Source: Diphasiastrum complanatum (lineage: Eukaryota; Streptophyta; Lycopodiopsida; Lycopodiales; Lycopodiaceae). From it: 64,000 nt of DNA. Below the pieces are notes generated by a model. It worked only from the letters and a program-made list of their open reading frames with translations, was not told where the DNA came from and ran no database searches. How positions within the stretch are numbered: position 1 is the stretch's first letter; every line of letters starts with the position of its first letter. Of this stretch, positions 9,945 through 19,419 are shown one piece after another. The translations under genes were made by a program, and so were the position numbers. The stretch covers positions 3,919,194 to 3,983,193 of the forward strand of contig CM055113.1 in the NCBI GenBank assembly GCA_029204225.1, written 5' to 3'.

Positions 9945-12900
9945 ATGGCTTCCAATGGTGGGATCATGCTAGAGTCTAGTGAAAGGTTGAGTTCATCAAA
10001 CTACTCTACTTGGAAAGTGAGGATGGAGTCCTTACTTGAGTTGAATGAACTCATGGACATAGTTGCAGAAATTGAAGAGAGACCTCTCACACTTCAAGAG
10101 CAACAAAGGTTTGATAAGAAGGCCAAAAGGGCTCTTCATATCATTAAAATGAATGTTACAAATGAACTTCTCAAGGAAGTTGGAAAGTGTCAAAGTGCAA
10201 GTGAGGCATGGAATGCCTTAAAGAAGCTCTTTGAATCAAAGTCCACATCTAGGGTATTGACCCTAAGGAGACAAATATTTTTTAGTAGGCAAAGAGAGGG
10301 TGAAAGTGCTCATGCATTTATCTTGAGAGTTAAGTCCCTAAGTGATGATTTAGCATGCATTGATGAGAACATAAAAGATGGTGAAATAGTCCAAGTTATG
10401 TTGAATGGTTTGCTAAACGAACATGCTAACCTTGTGCAAAGTTTTGCCATTCAAAGAGTCTTGCCAAGTGTGGTTGACTTGCAAGAAATCTTATTGGCTG
10501 AAGAACATAGGTTGCAATCAAAGCTTGATGGTGCATCCTTGCAAGGTGGAGGTGAAGAGGCTTTCTTCACAAAAGGCAAATTCAAGGGCAAAGGTAAAGG
10601 CAAAGGGAAATGGTCCAAAGGTGGTAACTTTGATCATGATGATCACTCTTCCTCTTCCTCTTCTACTAAGAACAATAAGTCAAAGTTCAAGTGCTTTTAT
10701 TGTGGGATAAAAGGTCATTTTGCAAATGAATGTTATAAGAAGAAAAGAGAGCAAGGAGAGAGGCAAGGAAATCTTACAATAGATGAGGAAGAACATAACA
10801 CATGTGAATCACTTGTTATGACTTCAAGTTTGTTAGCCAACATAGATGATAATGATCCTTGGTGGATTGATAGTGGAGCCTCATCTCACATGACAAGACA
10901 TAAGGAATACTTTACATCCTTATTGTCTTATGAGGGAGAAGGTAACATCATCTACACTGCAAATGATGGTCAATGTGACATCAAAGGCATAGGCACTATT
11001 CCTATTTCCCTTTCAACAAATAGGAAAGCAAATCTTGAAAATGTTTTGTACATTCCTTCAATCACTAAGAATTTGCTTAGTGTAAGTCAAATGATTGACA
11101 AAGGACTTGATGTGGAGTTCATTGGAGATGCATGTTTGATAAGTAAATGTGGATCCTTGATTGCTCAAGGTAGGAGGCATGGTAAACTTTTCAAGCTTGA
11201 TGCATGTGTGATCTCTAATCATGAAGGATGTATGGCTAGGGAGCAATTGACAAACCAAGAAGTTTGGCACAAGAGGTTGGGCCATCCCAACTTCAAATCT
11301 TTGGAGGTAATGGCAAAGAAAGAGCTTGTTCTTGGTCTCCCTAAAAGTCTTGTTGCAAACAATAGTGTTTGTGAACATTGTGCCTTGTCCAAATCTCATA
11401 GACTTGCTTATTCTAGATCTACTTCTAGATCTAAAGAAGCGTTTCAACTTGTGCATTCTGATATTCATTCTTCTAGTACAACTAGCAATGGTGGGGCAAA
11501 GATGTATGCAACTTTCATTGATGACTTTAGTAGGTATACTTGGATCTATCTTCTTAAAAGTAAGGATGAAGTGTTTGCTGCATTTGTCAAGTTCAAGAAT
11601 GAAATGGAAAACCAATTCAATACAAAGATCAAATGCTTAAGATCTGATAATGGAGGGGAATACACCTCAAATAGGTTCAAAGACTTTTGTATAGCACATG
11701 GGATTAAGAGGGAGATGTCTAGTCCTAGGACTCCACAACAGAATGGAGTGGCCGAGAGGAAGAATAGAACCCTTTGTGAATGTGCCAAGGCAATGAGACT
11801 ACATGCTAATCTTGCTAAGTCTTTTTGGGGAGAAGCTTTAGCATGTGCTAACTATCTATGTAATAGATGGACAAGTGCTTCCTTGGATGGTAAAACTCCT
11901 CATGAGGTTCTTTATGGTAGAAGGCCGAGTGTCAAGCATTGTAGGATCTTTGGATGTACATGTTTTGTCAATATCACACTTGATGATAGAACTAAAGAAG
12001 ATCCTTCATCAAAGAAGGGTGTGTTTGTTGGCTATAGTGAAGTAAGCAAGGCTTACAAAGTGTACATTCCTTCTACAAAGAAAGTTGTCATAAGTAGGGA
12101 TGTCATCTTTCATGAAGAGAATGTTTCCAATGTTGTTGATGTTGATGTTGATGTGCCTACTAATCATCATGATGTGCAAGATGTCTTGGATGAAGATGGA
12201 GATGCCACTCCAAAGCAAACTTCAAGGAAGACTCAAAGGCAAAGGGCTAAGCCATCAAGGCTAACCTATGATGAAAAAGAAAAGCAAGTGGTGGACAACT
12301 CTAACTTTGCTTTTCTTACCTCTTTTGATGAACCAACTTGTGTAGGTGAAGCAATTCAAAAGAAGGAATGGATCCAAGCCATGGATCATGAGCATCAAGC
12401 ACTCATCAAAAGCAACACATGGAGGTTGGTAAAGCTTCCAAAGGACAAGAAGGCAATTGGTTGTAAGTGGATCTTCAAGATCAAGACAAATCAAGATGGA
12501 TCAATCAACAAGTACAAGGCAAGGTTGGTGGCAAAGGGGTATGCTCAAGAATATGGTATTGACTATGATGAGACCTTTGCACCCGTGGCAAAGATGGTAA
12601 CTATTCGAATCCTAATCTCTCTTGCAACTCTTTATGATTGGGATATGTGGCAAATGGATGTTACTAATGCCTTCTTGAATGGTGATCTTGAAGAAGATAT
12701 TTACATGGAGCAACCCGAGGGCTATGTTTCACATGATGAGCCTAATCATGTGTGCTATCTCCAAAAGAGTTTGTATGGGCTAAAGCAAGCACCAAGGAGT
12801 TGGTATGCTAAGCTCAATTCCTTCTTACTTTCTCAAAACTTTGTTATGAGTGAGTATGATCATTCTCTCTACTTTAGATTGAATGAAAATGATATCACTT

Positions 12901-13898
12901 TACTTTTGATCTATGTTGATGACATTATCTTAAGTGGTGGTAACAATCTAGATATAGATGAAATCAAGATGGCACTCAAAAGAGAGTTTGAAATTCAAGA
13001 TCTTGGTAAACTTCATTATATCTTAGGAATAGAGATTATTAGAACTTCTAAATCTACATTCATATGTCAAGAAAAGTATGTTAACTCTATTCTAAAAAGG
13101 TTTCATATGGAAGATTGTAAAGTTGTTTCTACTCCTATGGAATCAAATGTAAAGCTAACTACAAGAAGTAATGAAAGATCCTTCAAGGACATTACTCTCT
13201 ATAGAAAGCTAATAGGATCTCTTATATTGTTAACCATCACAAGACCTGATCTAAGCTTTGTGGTTGGTAAACTAAGTCAATTTATGCAAGATCCTAGTGA
13301 GGCTCATTGGAAGCTAGGAAAGAGAGTACTTAGATACATCTCGGGATCTAGAGATTTTGGCATCTTGTATGGAGGTACTACACCTAACCTTTGTGGATTT
13401 TCAGATTCAGATTTTGCAGGTGATCAAATGGATAGGAAGTCAACAAGTTCCTTTGCAATCTATCTTGGAGATGGAGTGGTCTCATGGCTATCAAAGAAGC
13501 AACCAACTATCTCTCTATCTTCCACCGAAGCCGAGTACAAGGCATTAACAACATGCACCAAGGAGATTCTTTGGATCAAGAGGATGTTATTGGATCTTCA
13601 CTTGCTGGAACCAGAGAAGACTCCAATCATACTTTGTGATAACCTTTCAGCCCAAAGCTTGGCAAGCAATCCTGTTTTTCATGCAAGGAGCAAGCACATT
13701 GAGATTGCTCACCATTTTGTGAGAGATCAAGTCATTGCCAAAGAGGTGGAGCTTCAACATGTCTCTTCAAAGGAGTGTGTGACTGATATCTTCACCAAAC
13801 CATTGGGAAAGGACCTATATTTAATGCATAGATCTAATCTTGGAATGTGCTCAAAGACTATGTTGAAACTAGCATCCAATGTTGAAGAGGGAGTGTGA
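9945..13898 (+). CDS. Complete Ty1/copia gag-pol polyprotein
   Basis: 1317 intact codons, start ATG 9945 (MASNGGIMLE, same start in the mirror copy). Domains: gag about 1-200; Lys/Gly-rich basic stretch 210-225; CCHC knuckle CFYCGIKGHFANEC 250-263; aspartic protease WWIDSGASSHMT around 307-316; GAG-pre-integrase with WHKRLGH near 441 and CEHC near 476; integrase D506, D568, E604 (35 residues between the last two); RT from about 825 with YVDD at 990-993; RNase H with SDSDFAGD and STEAEYKAL toward the C-terminus. All key residues are present. Gag, protease, integrase, RT, RNase H is the Ty1/copia order. The stop TGA (13896-13898) overlaps the 3' LTR start. The element has no correctly oriented 5' LTR or PBS because of the inversion, so promoter and priming are lost despite an intact frame. 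Confidence 0.95.
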   Translation: MASNGGIMLESSERLSSSNYSTWKVRMESLLELNELMDIVAEIEERPLTLQEQQRFDKKAKRALHIIKMNVTNELLKEVGKCQSASEAWNALKKLFESKSTSRVLTLRRQIFFSRQREGESAHAFILRVKSLSDDLACIDENIKDGEIVQVMLNGLLNEHANLVQSFAIQRVLPSVVDLQEILLAEEHRLQSKLDGASLQGGGEEAFFTKGKFKGKGKGKGKWSKGGNFDHDDHSSSSSSTKNNKSKFKCFYCGIKGHFANECYKKKREQGERQGNLTIDEEEHNTCESLVMTSSLLANIDDNDPWWIDSGASSHMTRHKEYFTSLLSYEGEGNIIYTANDGQCDIKGIGTIPISLSTNRKANLENVLYIPSITKNLLSVSQMIDKGLDVEFIGDACLISKCGSLIAQGRRHGKLFKLDACVISNHEGCMAREQLTNQEVWHKRLGHPNFKSLEVMAKKELVLGLPKSLVANNSVCEHCALSKSHRLAYSRSTSRSKEAFQLVHSDIHSSSTTSNGGAKMYATFIDDFSRYTWIYLLKSKDEVFAAFVKFKNEMENQFNTKIKCLRSDNGGEYTSNRFKDFCIAHGIKREMSSPRTPQQNGVAERKNRTLCECAKAMRLHANLAKSFWGEALACANYLCNRWTSASLDGKTPHEVLYGRRPSVKHCRIFGCTCFVNITLDDRTKEDPSSKKGVFVGYSEVSKAYKVYIPSTKKVVISRDVIFHEENVSNVVDVDVDVPTNHHDVQDVLDEDGDATPKQTSRKTQRQRAKPSRLTYDEKEKQVVDNSNFAFLTSFDEPTCVGEAIQKKEWIQAMDHEHQALIKSNTWRLVKLPKDKKAIGCKWIFKIKTNQDGSINKYKARLVAKGYAQEYGIDYDETFAPVAKMVTIRILISLATLYDWDMWQMDVTNAFLNGDLEEDIYMEQPEGYVSHDEPNHVCYLQKSLYGLKQAPRSWYAKLNSFLLSQNFVMSEYDHSLYFRLNENDITLLLIYVDDIILSGGNNLDIDEIKMALKREFEIQDLGKLHYILGIEIIRTSKSTFICQEKYVNSILKRFHMEDCKVVSTPMESNVKLTTRSNERSFKDITLYRKLIGSLILLTITRPDLSFVVGKLSQFMQDPSEAHWKLGKRVLRYISGSRDFGILYGGTTPNLCGFSDSDFAGDQMDRKSTSSFAIYLGDGVVSWLSKKQPTISLSSTEAEYKALTTCTKEILWIKRMLLDLHLLEPEKTPIILCDNLSAQSLASNPVFHARSKHIEIAHHFVRDQVIAKEVELQHVSSKECVTDIFTKPLGKDLYLMHRSNLGMCSKTMLKLASNVEEGV
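13884..13893 (+). other. Polypurine tract of inner copia element
   Basis: GAAGAGGGAG directly precedes the LTR start TGTGAAAATTG. It lies inside the last codons of the polyprotein. Confidence 0.85.
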
Positions 13899-14548
13899 AA
13901 ATTGTCAACATTTCCTAGCTAGTTTGAGGCCTAAATTGGCTAAAATTGTAAATAGTTTTGGTTCTGGAGTTTCACACGTGTGAACCAGGCCACAATGTTT
14001 TTATTTACTGTATTTTTTCAGTATGATGAAGTGTCAAACTTCATACCCTTCAAAATGAGACCATTTTGATGTATTTTGGTCATATAAGCCATTTTTAGCT
14101 ATTTTTCCTATATAGGGAATATCTAGGGTCAAGTACCTTCTAGAGAGAGGAGAGAGAGTCATCTTCCTCATCCATAAATAGTAGGGAAGTCGTGGAGAAC
14201 AGGTTGGAGAAACCTTTTGTATGCTTCATTGAGATCAATAGATCATTGTCATTGTTTCTTCCTCCATTGAGAGCATTGTTGTGTGTATTGTCTTCAAGCT
14301 ATTGTGTATGATCTTAGGTGCTTTCCAAAAGTGATAGGCTGATGTATTATGGACTGTATAATGTTATTTTGGGCCGCACTTGATGTTTATGGAAGTTTCC
14401 ATTTGTGATAAATGCTTTTTGATCAAGTTCTTTGCATTCTAGGTAGCATAGAATGTGTTGCCAATTCCTAGCTTATGTAGTTTGGAGTGCAAGCATTCAA
14501 GCCAATGATCTTGGAGTTTAGATCCACTTAGGATCTGTATTTTTCACA
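13894..14548 (+). repeat. Copia LTR, subtype II: 3' LTR of inner element
   Basis: 655 bp, TGTGAAAATTGTC...GTATTTTTCACA. It pairs by inverse complement with 8156-8810; I saw about two substitutions. It contains TTCACACGTGTGAA near 13970-13983 and a TATA-like CATAAATAG near 14173-14181. The direct target copy TGGAA follows at 14549. Confidence 0.92.
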
Positions 14549-14591
14549 TGGAATACTTACTATGAATAGAAGCCAATAAGCTCTGATACCA
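14549..14591 (-). other. Residual leader and PBS of the outer element, with target duplication TGGAA
   Basis: These 43 bases on the minus strand read TGGTATCAGAGC (PBS, 14580-14591) plus the start of a leader matching that next to the central LTR (GGCTTCTATT...AGTAAGTATTCCA). They are the outer element's own leader start, cut off by the inner insertion at TGGAA (14549-14553). Confidence 0.88.
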
Positions 14592-15245
14592 TGTGAAAAA
14601 TACAGATCCTAAGTGGATCTAAACTCCAAGATCATTGGCTTGAATGCTTGCACTCCAAACTACATAAGCTAGGAATTGGCAACACATTCTATGCTACCTA
14701 GAATGCAAAGAACTTGATCAAAAAGCATTTATCACAAATGGAAACTTCCATAAACATCAAGTGCGGCCCAAAATAACATTATACAGTCCATAATACATCA
14801 GTCTATCACTTTTGGAAAGCACCTAAGATCATACACAATAGCTTGAAGACAATACACACAACAATGCTCTCAATGGAGGAAGAAACAATGACAATGATCT
14901 ATTGATCTCAATGAAGCATACAAAAGGTTTCTCCAACCTGTTCTCCACGAATTTCAGCCTAATATAGGTGAGAGAGATGACTCTCTCTCCTCTCTCTAGA
15001 ACTTAGGACCCAATTTTAGGACACCAGTAACCTAAAATAGCCAATTTTGGCCTATATGTCCAAATAACATGATTTTAGTGTCATTTAGAAGGTCCCGAAG
15101 TTTGAGACTTCTTCAACATGAAATATATACTAGAATAAAAGTATCTAGGTCTCTTTCACACGTGTGAAAGGTTAGATCCAAAACTATGTACAAAAATTGC
15201 CAATTTAGGCCTCAAACTAGCTAGGAAATGTTGACAATTTTCACA
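14592..15245 (-). repeat. Copia LTR, subtype I: 5' LTR of outer element
   Basis: 654 bp, near-identical to 2288-2941 (for example G/A in the word AATAGCATT/AATAACATT). The PBS is immediately left and the target duplication GTTTG follows. High LTR identity suggests recent insertion. Confidence 0.93.
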
Positions 15246-15410
15246 GTTTGTAGTGTATACGAATCACTAGCCTCTTAAGTATTTTTGTAATCAACATGAT
15301 CTTCGGGGGAGAAAAGCTCGATGGGCTGAATTGATGCAAGAATTCGATCATTTAATCCATTACATAAGAGGCAACTCTAATCAAGTTGCAGATGCTCTTA
15401 GTCTTTTTCT
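15246..15410 (+). pseudogene. gypsy RNase H, C-terminal part (right flank of nest)
   Basis: After the duplicated GTTTG the frame reads VYTNH-stop-PLKYFCNQHDLRGRKARW and ends QVADALS. This is the continuation of RNase H from 2287. VYTNH should be VYTDH, so an RNase H Asp has become Asn, and the following TAG replaces a Gln or Lys. Similarity stops near 15410, where a different element begins. Confidence 0.88.
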
Positions 15411-15435
15411 CCTCATCAGTGGATGTTGTAGTAGT

Positions 15436-16034
15436 CTACCCTGTTGTATAAGGCAACATACTGATATTCGGCTCATCATCTGAATCTTCATCCTCCTCCC
15501 GAATTGCATCGTCCATAGCATTTTGCAAGAGTTCATACTCATTATGGCGTTTCAGCTCACGTCTGATCCGTTTAGGTAGACCTGACAAAAACCACATAAT
15601 CATGGCATTTTCGTTAATCGGCTCAGGTTCGCACTCAGATCTGAGGCGTTTCACCCGTTCAATGTAATCTCGAACCATTTCTCGTTTTCTCATTTTAATT
15701 TTACTTAAAAGTAGGAAAGGGTCTTACATAAAGTTCTGTGGTTTGAACCGTGTGATAAGGGCTCGTTTAACAACCTCCCATCTGTACATTCAGTTTCATC
15801 TTGATTATAGTACCAATCTTGTGGTGCGTCTATTAAGGCCATAGGAAACAGCTTAAGTTTGTCTTGAGGAAAAAATTTGCCATAGACTTTACAGGATTCA
15901 ACATAGATCAGAAGAAATCTAACTGGATCTGTTAATCCATTATATTTGGGTAGATCCAAAAAGGGTGCTCTTCTAACAATAATTGGATTGACTTCTTGTG
16001 GAGCACCTCCAAGAACAGTTCCAGGGGCAGCCAT
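15436..16034 (-). pseudogene. Retrotransposon gag (gypsy type), frameshifted
   Basis: Two minus-strand frames make one gag. The first, from ATG at 16032-16034, carries APFLDLPKYNGLTDPVRFL, which resembles the gag entry YxGxxDPxxFL. The second (15693 to 15436) has REMVRDYIERVKRLRSECEP and IMWFLSGLPKRIRREL, matching the gag helix pattern of a Tyr/Arg stretch followed by FLxGLP. They differ in frame, so a frameshift lies near 15695-15760. No zinc knuckle or protease remains; the element is truncated at about 15411-15435 against the other gypsy. Confidence 0.72.
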
Positions 16035-17203
16035 CTTAGATCAAGCAGACAATGAGATTGGATCTAGATTTTTCTATAAAAAAACTATCTCTAATCAGAT
16101 TTGCTAGATCTATTTCACTTCCCAATAATCTGATTGCTATATCATAAAAATGATTTTGAAATACAATCAAATGATAAATCTCTCAAAGTCCAAATCAGAT
16201 TATATCATATTTGACCCAAATTTTGACAGAGACTTGATCTAAAAAATCAAAAACTAAAAATAGAACTGGCAAAGATTGTCTCGACGAAGGTTCATCAGTA
16301 CTAGTTTGGAAAAAAAACTCTATGAACAACTTTTCTGACAATTTCTTGGGAAATAACCTTCGTCGACTTCTCAGATGGAAGATCTGACACAGATAAAACT
16401 GAAAAACCGGACGAAGGTTTCTGAAATAAAAAAATACAGTTTCTGTAGTTCGACGAGGGTAAAAATCAAGATTTTTTGTGATCTGATCAAAAAGAATCTT
16501 CGCCAAACTCAAAAATAGTATTCTACTATAAATAGAATTCTTTGAAAACTCGACGAAGGTTTTGGCAAAGGATCATGCGTAATACTAGTATTTATGCAAA
16601 AAAGTGACTTTTTTGGCAAAACTATGGCAATATGACAACTGATCTTCTAAAAACTCTTCTATTTTTGGTATTATTCTTCGTCAACCTGGCAATAGATAGA
16701 TCTAAATTACACCTAAGCATAATAAATCAGGCGAAGGTTCTTTTTTTGTATTTTTAGTGGTGATTTTTTGGTGTTTTTTGACGGTTTTTCTGATGTTTCT
16801 GGAAATCTGCTGGGAATTAATCTTTGCCCTTCAAAGTAAAGGTTCTGTGAACAAAACCGAAGGTGTTTGCAACTCGACGAAGGCTTCTTGGAAGAGGATA
16901 AAAAGTTATAAGCTCTGATGACGCTTTTTGTCTCCTTTTGACCAAAATCTGGCAGATTTGACCAATTTTTGTTATTTTCTCTAATATCTCAGAGCCAAAT
17001 GGATCTTAAGATTGGTGATCTGAATAGATTTCCTTGTTTTATAATCAGATTATATTTCAAACAAGCAAATCCACTCAAATCAAGCAAAATCACTCCCAAA
17101 CTAATCATAAATGCAGATCTAACACTATTCATGCCACGACAAGATGCCTAATGCAAGCTAACCATCCAACAAACATGCTACAAACTAAAAAATTGGCATA
17201 GCT
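16035..17203 (-). other. Long leader of the minus-strand gypsy remnant, with dispersed CGACGAAGG motif
   Basis: About 1.17 kb between gag and a PBS-like sequence. No coding frame is convincing. The word CGACGAAGG or close variants recur near 16280, 16355 (reverse), 16405, 16450, 16540, 16675 (reverse), 16730, 16856 and 16875, at irregular spacing and on both strands. Confidence 0.55.
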
Positions 17204-17220
17204 CCATGGCAACGGCACCA
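17204..17220 (-). other. PBS-like site resembling the tRNA-Asp PBS of plant gypsy elements
   Basis: The minus strand reads TGGTGCCGTTGCCATGG. The plant Athila/Tat-type PBS complementary to tRNA-Asp begins TGGCGCCGTTGCC, so this differs by one transition in the first 13 bases. Three bases separate it from a plausible LTR end (minus strand ...CCACTACA at 17224). Confidence 0.55.
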
Positions 17221-17223
17221 AAT

Positions 17224-17880
17224 TGTAGTGGGTTTCTTTCCTTGCCTAACCTGAATCCAAGATCTAGTCAATCTAGCATCAAAGAAACGAAGTTAGTTGT
17301 CACGCGTAGATTCGTTCCCATGAGAGCGATAGTATAGTTCAGATTTCAACATGAATGGAGGATCCACATCTAACTCTAACATCCACTAACATTAGATCCA
17401 TTAACACTACGATCCACAACAAAGATAGCTTACTCTTTCTCTCTCAAAAAAGGTATAATAACATACAATCCCAATAACATTCAGATCTAACAATTAGCAA
17501 ACTCCAAAAAAAGCATGAGAGATGGAGGAGGAAAAAAGAAGAGGAAAGACATTCATCAATCCATTTCTGAAGAGAACCAATCTGCTTTATTGAAATGAGG
17601 AAATGAACATGAGGAGCAACTCAAGTTGGTCCATTTTTATAATAGAGAGGAGGACCCTAGCCTTTGAATCCTATTGGTCCATTTTTGCCTCCCTAATTAT
17701 TCAAATTTAAAAAAGTGTGGGAACCATCCAATTTGGAGGGAACCCCAACTTTATTTACTAACTTTAAATTTAGGCCCTACGACATTAAAAGTCTCGCAAA
17801 AATGCCTAAAGTGCTTTTATTGACTTTTAACTAATCAATCAAATAACTATGTGATCATCGGGTTGGACTTACACACGCTG
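17224..17880 (-). repeat. Probable LTR of the minus-strand gypsy remnant (right end unknown)
   Basis: It begins TGTAGTGGG three bases from the PBS-like site. There is no second copy in the window, so the far end cannot be set; 17880 is only where the sequence turns into CT-rich repeat. No coding potential seen. Confidence 0.35.
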
Positions 17881-17943
17881 GGTGCCAAATCCCTCTCACT
17901 TATTAACTAGGACTAGGGTTGTCTTGGGATCCACAAACCCTCC

Positions 17944-17945
<2 letters not shown>

Positions 17946-18009
<64 letters not shown>

Positions 18010-18165
18010 TCCTATGTTGTCTTTGCCTCTCTCCTCTCTTTTCTGTGTGCTCTCCCTCCGCTCTCTCCTCTCCCTCCTTTCTCTCTCCTAGTCTCTCTCC
18101 CTCCTTTTCTGTGTGCTCTCCCTCCACTCTCTCCTCTCTCTTCTCTCCTTCCTACTCTCTCTCGC
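17946..18165. repeat. (CT)n tract and CT-rich low-complexity run
   Basis: A pure CT run spans about 17946-18007, then degenerate CTCTCC/CCTCC text. Ser/Leu frames here are artefacts of the repeat. Confidence 0.95.
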
Positions 18166-18169
18166 GATC

Positions 18170-18292
18170 AAGCAGGAAGGAAGTAGGCAGGTCTTTATCG
18201 TGCAGTCAGGTAGGAAGGAAGTAGGCAGCTCGCGTAGAAAAGTCAGGAAGGAAGGAAGTAGTAGGCAGCCCGCGTAGAGAAGTCAGGTGATA
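18170..18292. repeat. Short tandem repeat, about 50-bp unit with AGGAAGGAAGTAGGCAG
   Basis: Three imperfect units share AGGAAGGAAGTAGGCAG followed by a CG-containing stretch (CGCGTAGA) and AAGTCAGG. Confidence 0.7.
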
Positions 18293-18300
18293 AAAATCAT

Positions 18301-18331
18301 GGCCCTATATTATGTAAAATAATATAGGGCC
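18301..18331. other. Perfect 13-bp stem hairpin, 5-nt loop
   Basis: GGCCCTATATTAT, loop GTAAA, then ATAATATAGGGCC. A further AATAGGGCC follows directly. No T-run, so not an obvious terminator. Confidence 0.75.
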
Positions 18332-18489
18332 CAATAGGGCCTAAAAATTAGGTGAAAGTCAATTACGAAATTTGAAACGTGTGAGGTCAAAAAAATAAGC
18401 TTGTATGTGTGTGGACAAAGAGTAGGCTATAGGCATGACATAGGAGAATGGACTGGGTTAACACCACCCTTAAATCCTCTCTCTAATAT

Positions 18490-19250
18490 ATATATATATA
18501 CTAGAAAAGAGTGTCCATCGTTGATGGGCAATGGCGCCCGATCAGGGTGGTGGCCGATGATTTGGAAATTCAGTATGTCGCTGACGGACACTGATTTTTC
18601 GATCAAGGTGGCGGTGGTCCCTATGCGGCCTCATTGCGGTCCTTACGCGGCAGTCCTTATGTGGCCTAAATGCGGTCCCTATGCGGCCTAATTGTGGTCC
18701 CTATGCGGTCGATGATCTAGTGAAATGCGTGTCCTAAAGGACCACAAATGGCCTAAATGCGGTACTTGTGCGGCCTAAATTCGGTCCTTGTAGTGAGGTT
18801 TTGGTCCTTATGCGGTCCTTGTAGTGAGGTCGCAAACACCTCCTTTGTTCAAAAACCTCCTTGAGACGGAGAGACAGAGAGACACCCGTAGGCAGAGAGA
18901 GAGAGAGACACCCGCAGAGAGAGAGGGAGAGAGAGAGAGAGAGAGAGAGAGATGTGCAGTGAAATGCGGTCCTTAGCGGTGAGAGAGAGAGAACCGTGAG
19001 AACCGTCCTATGCGACCCCTTCCTTCGGCCATCCCCTCCTTTGCAGAGTTCAACTATTGGTAGGGTCCTATGCGGTCAACAACGGTCCAAAGGGTGGTCC
19101 TTTGTGGTGAAAATGTGGTGAAATGCGAGTCGTTTGTGGTGAAATGCGTGGCCTAAAGGACCACAAATGGCCTAAATGTGGTCCCTATGCGGGATGAAGG
19201 GAGTGGCTGCAAACACCTCCTTTGCGATCATTTGGGAGGGGTCAACAATG
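18490..19250 (+). repeat. GCGG-rich satellite-like repeat, locus 1
   Basis: It opens with (TA)n then ACTAGAAAAGAGTGTCCATCG. It continues with repeats of the word GCGGTCCCTATGCGGCCTAA, (GA)n tracts near 18890-18952 and an ACCGTGAGAACCGTCC module at about 18996. The same order recurs at 25762 and 30126 and, inverted, at 60400-61290. No coding sense. Confidence 0.75.
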
Positions 19251-19261
19251 GTCCTTTATCA

Positions 19262-19273
19262 TGGTATCAGAGC
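19262..19273 (+). other. Primer-binding site (initiator Met tRNA)
   Basis: TGGTATCAGAGC, 150-odd bases before a copia gag. The sequence to its left is the GCGG satellite, not a recognisable LTR. Confidence 0.8.
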
Positions 19274-19419
19274 CTAGGTAGAGATAGGCTGAGTGTAGAG
19301 TCATATATTGTGTCTGGAGGAGGAGTGTGCCCCTCTGTGCTTGTTGAAGTTCCTCTCTTAGCGCAAGGAGAAAGCCATGTCAAGTGTAGGATCTTCATTT
19401 CTATCACTCTCCTTCTCTA

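Larger units (their letters stand above)
2288..15245 (-). mobile_element. Nested Ty1/copia complex (outer minus-strand element containing an inverted same-family element)
   Basis: The outer LTRs are 654 bp each and nearly identical (I noticed two substitutions by eye), flanked by GTTTG. Inside lie two copies of the same copia family in opposite orientation, a central LTR and an inner 3' LTR. The internal arms are near-identical inverted repeats (about 4214-8133 against 8816-12714), with a 655-bp LTR and a little flank between them. The order and the inverted target duplication (TTCCA at 8811, TGGAA at 14549) show insertion of the second element into the leader of the first, followed by an inversion. 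Confidence 0.88.

Noticed and set aside
5288-11788. Many 66-185-codon frames inside both copia polyproteins on either strand
   Set aside because: Out-of-frame or antisense shadows of the gag-pol frame; their identity between copies only reflects the inverted duplication.
2288-15245. Reading the nest as two independent complete copia elements side by side
   Set aside because: The plus copy has no 5' LTR or PBS of its own, and the flanks of the minus copy (GTTTG left, TTCCA right) do not match. Insertion plus inversion accounts for all junctions.
18301-18331. Hairpin as a transcription terminator
   Set aside because: Plant nuclear context, and no T-run follows.
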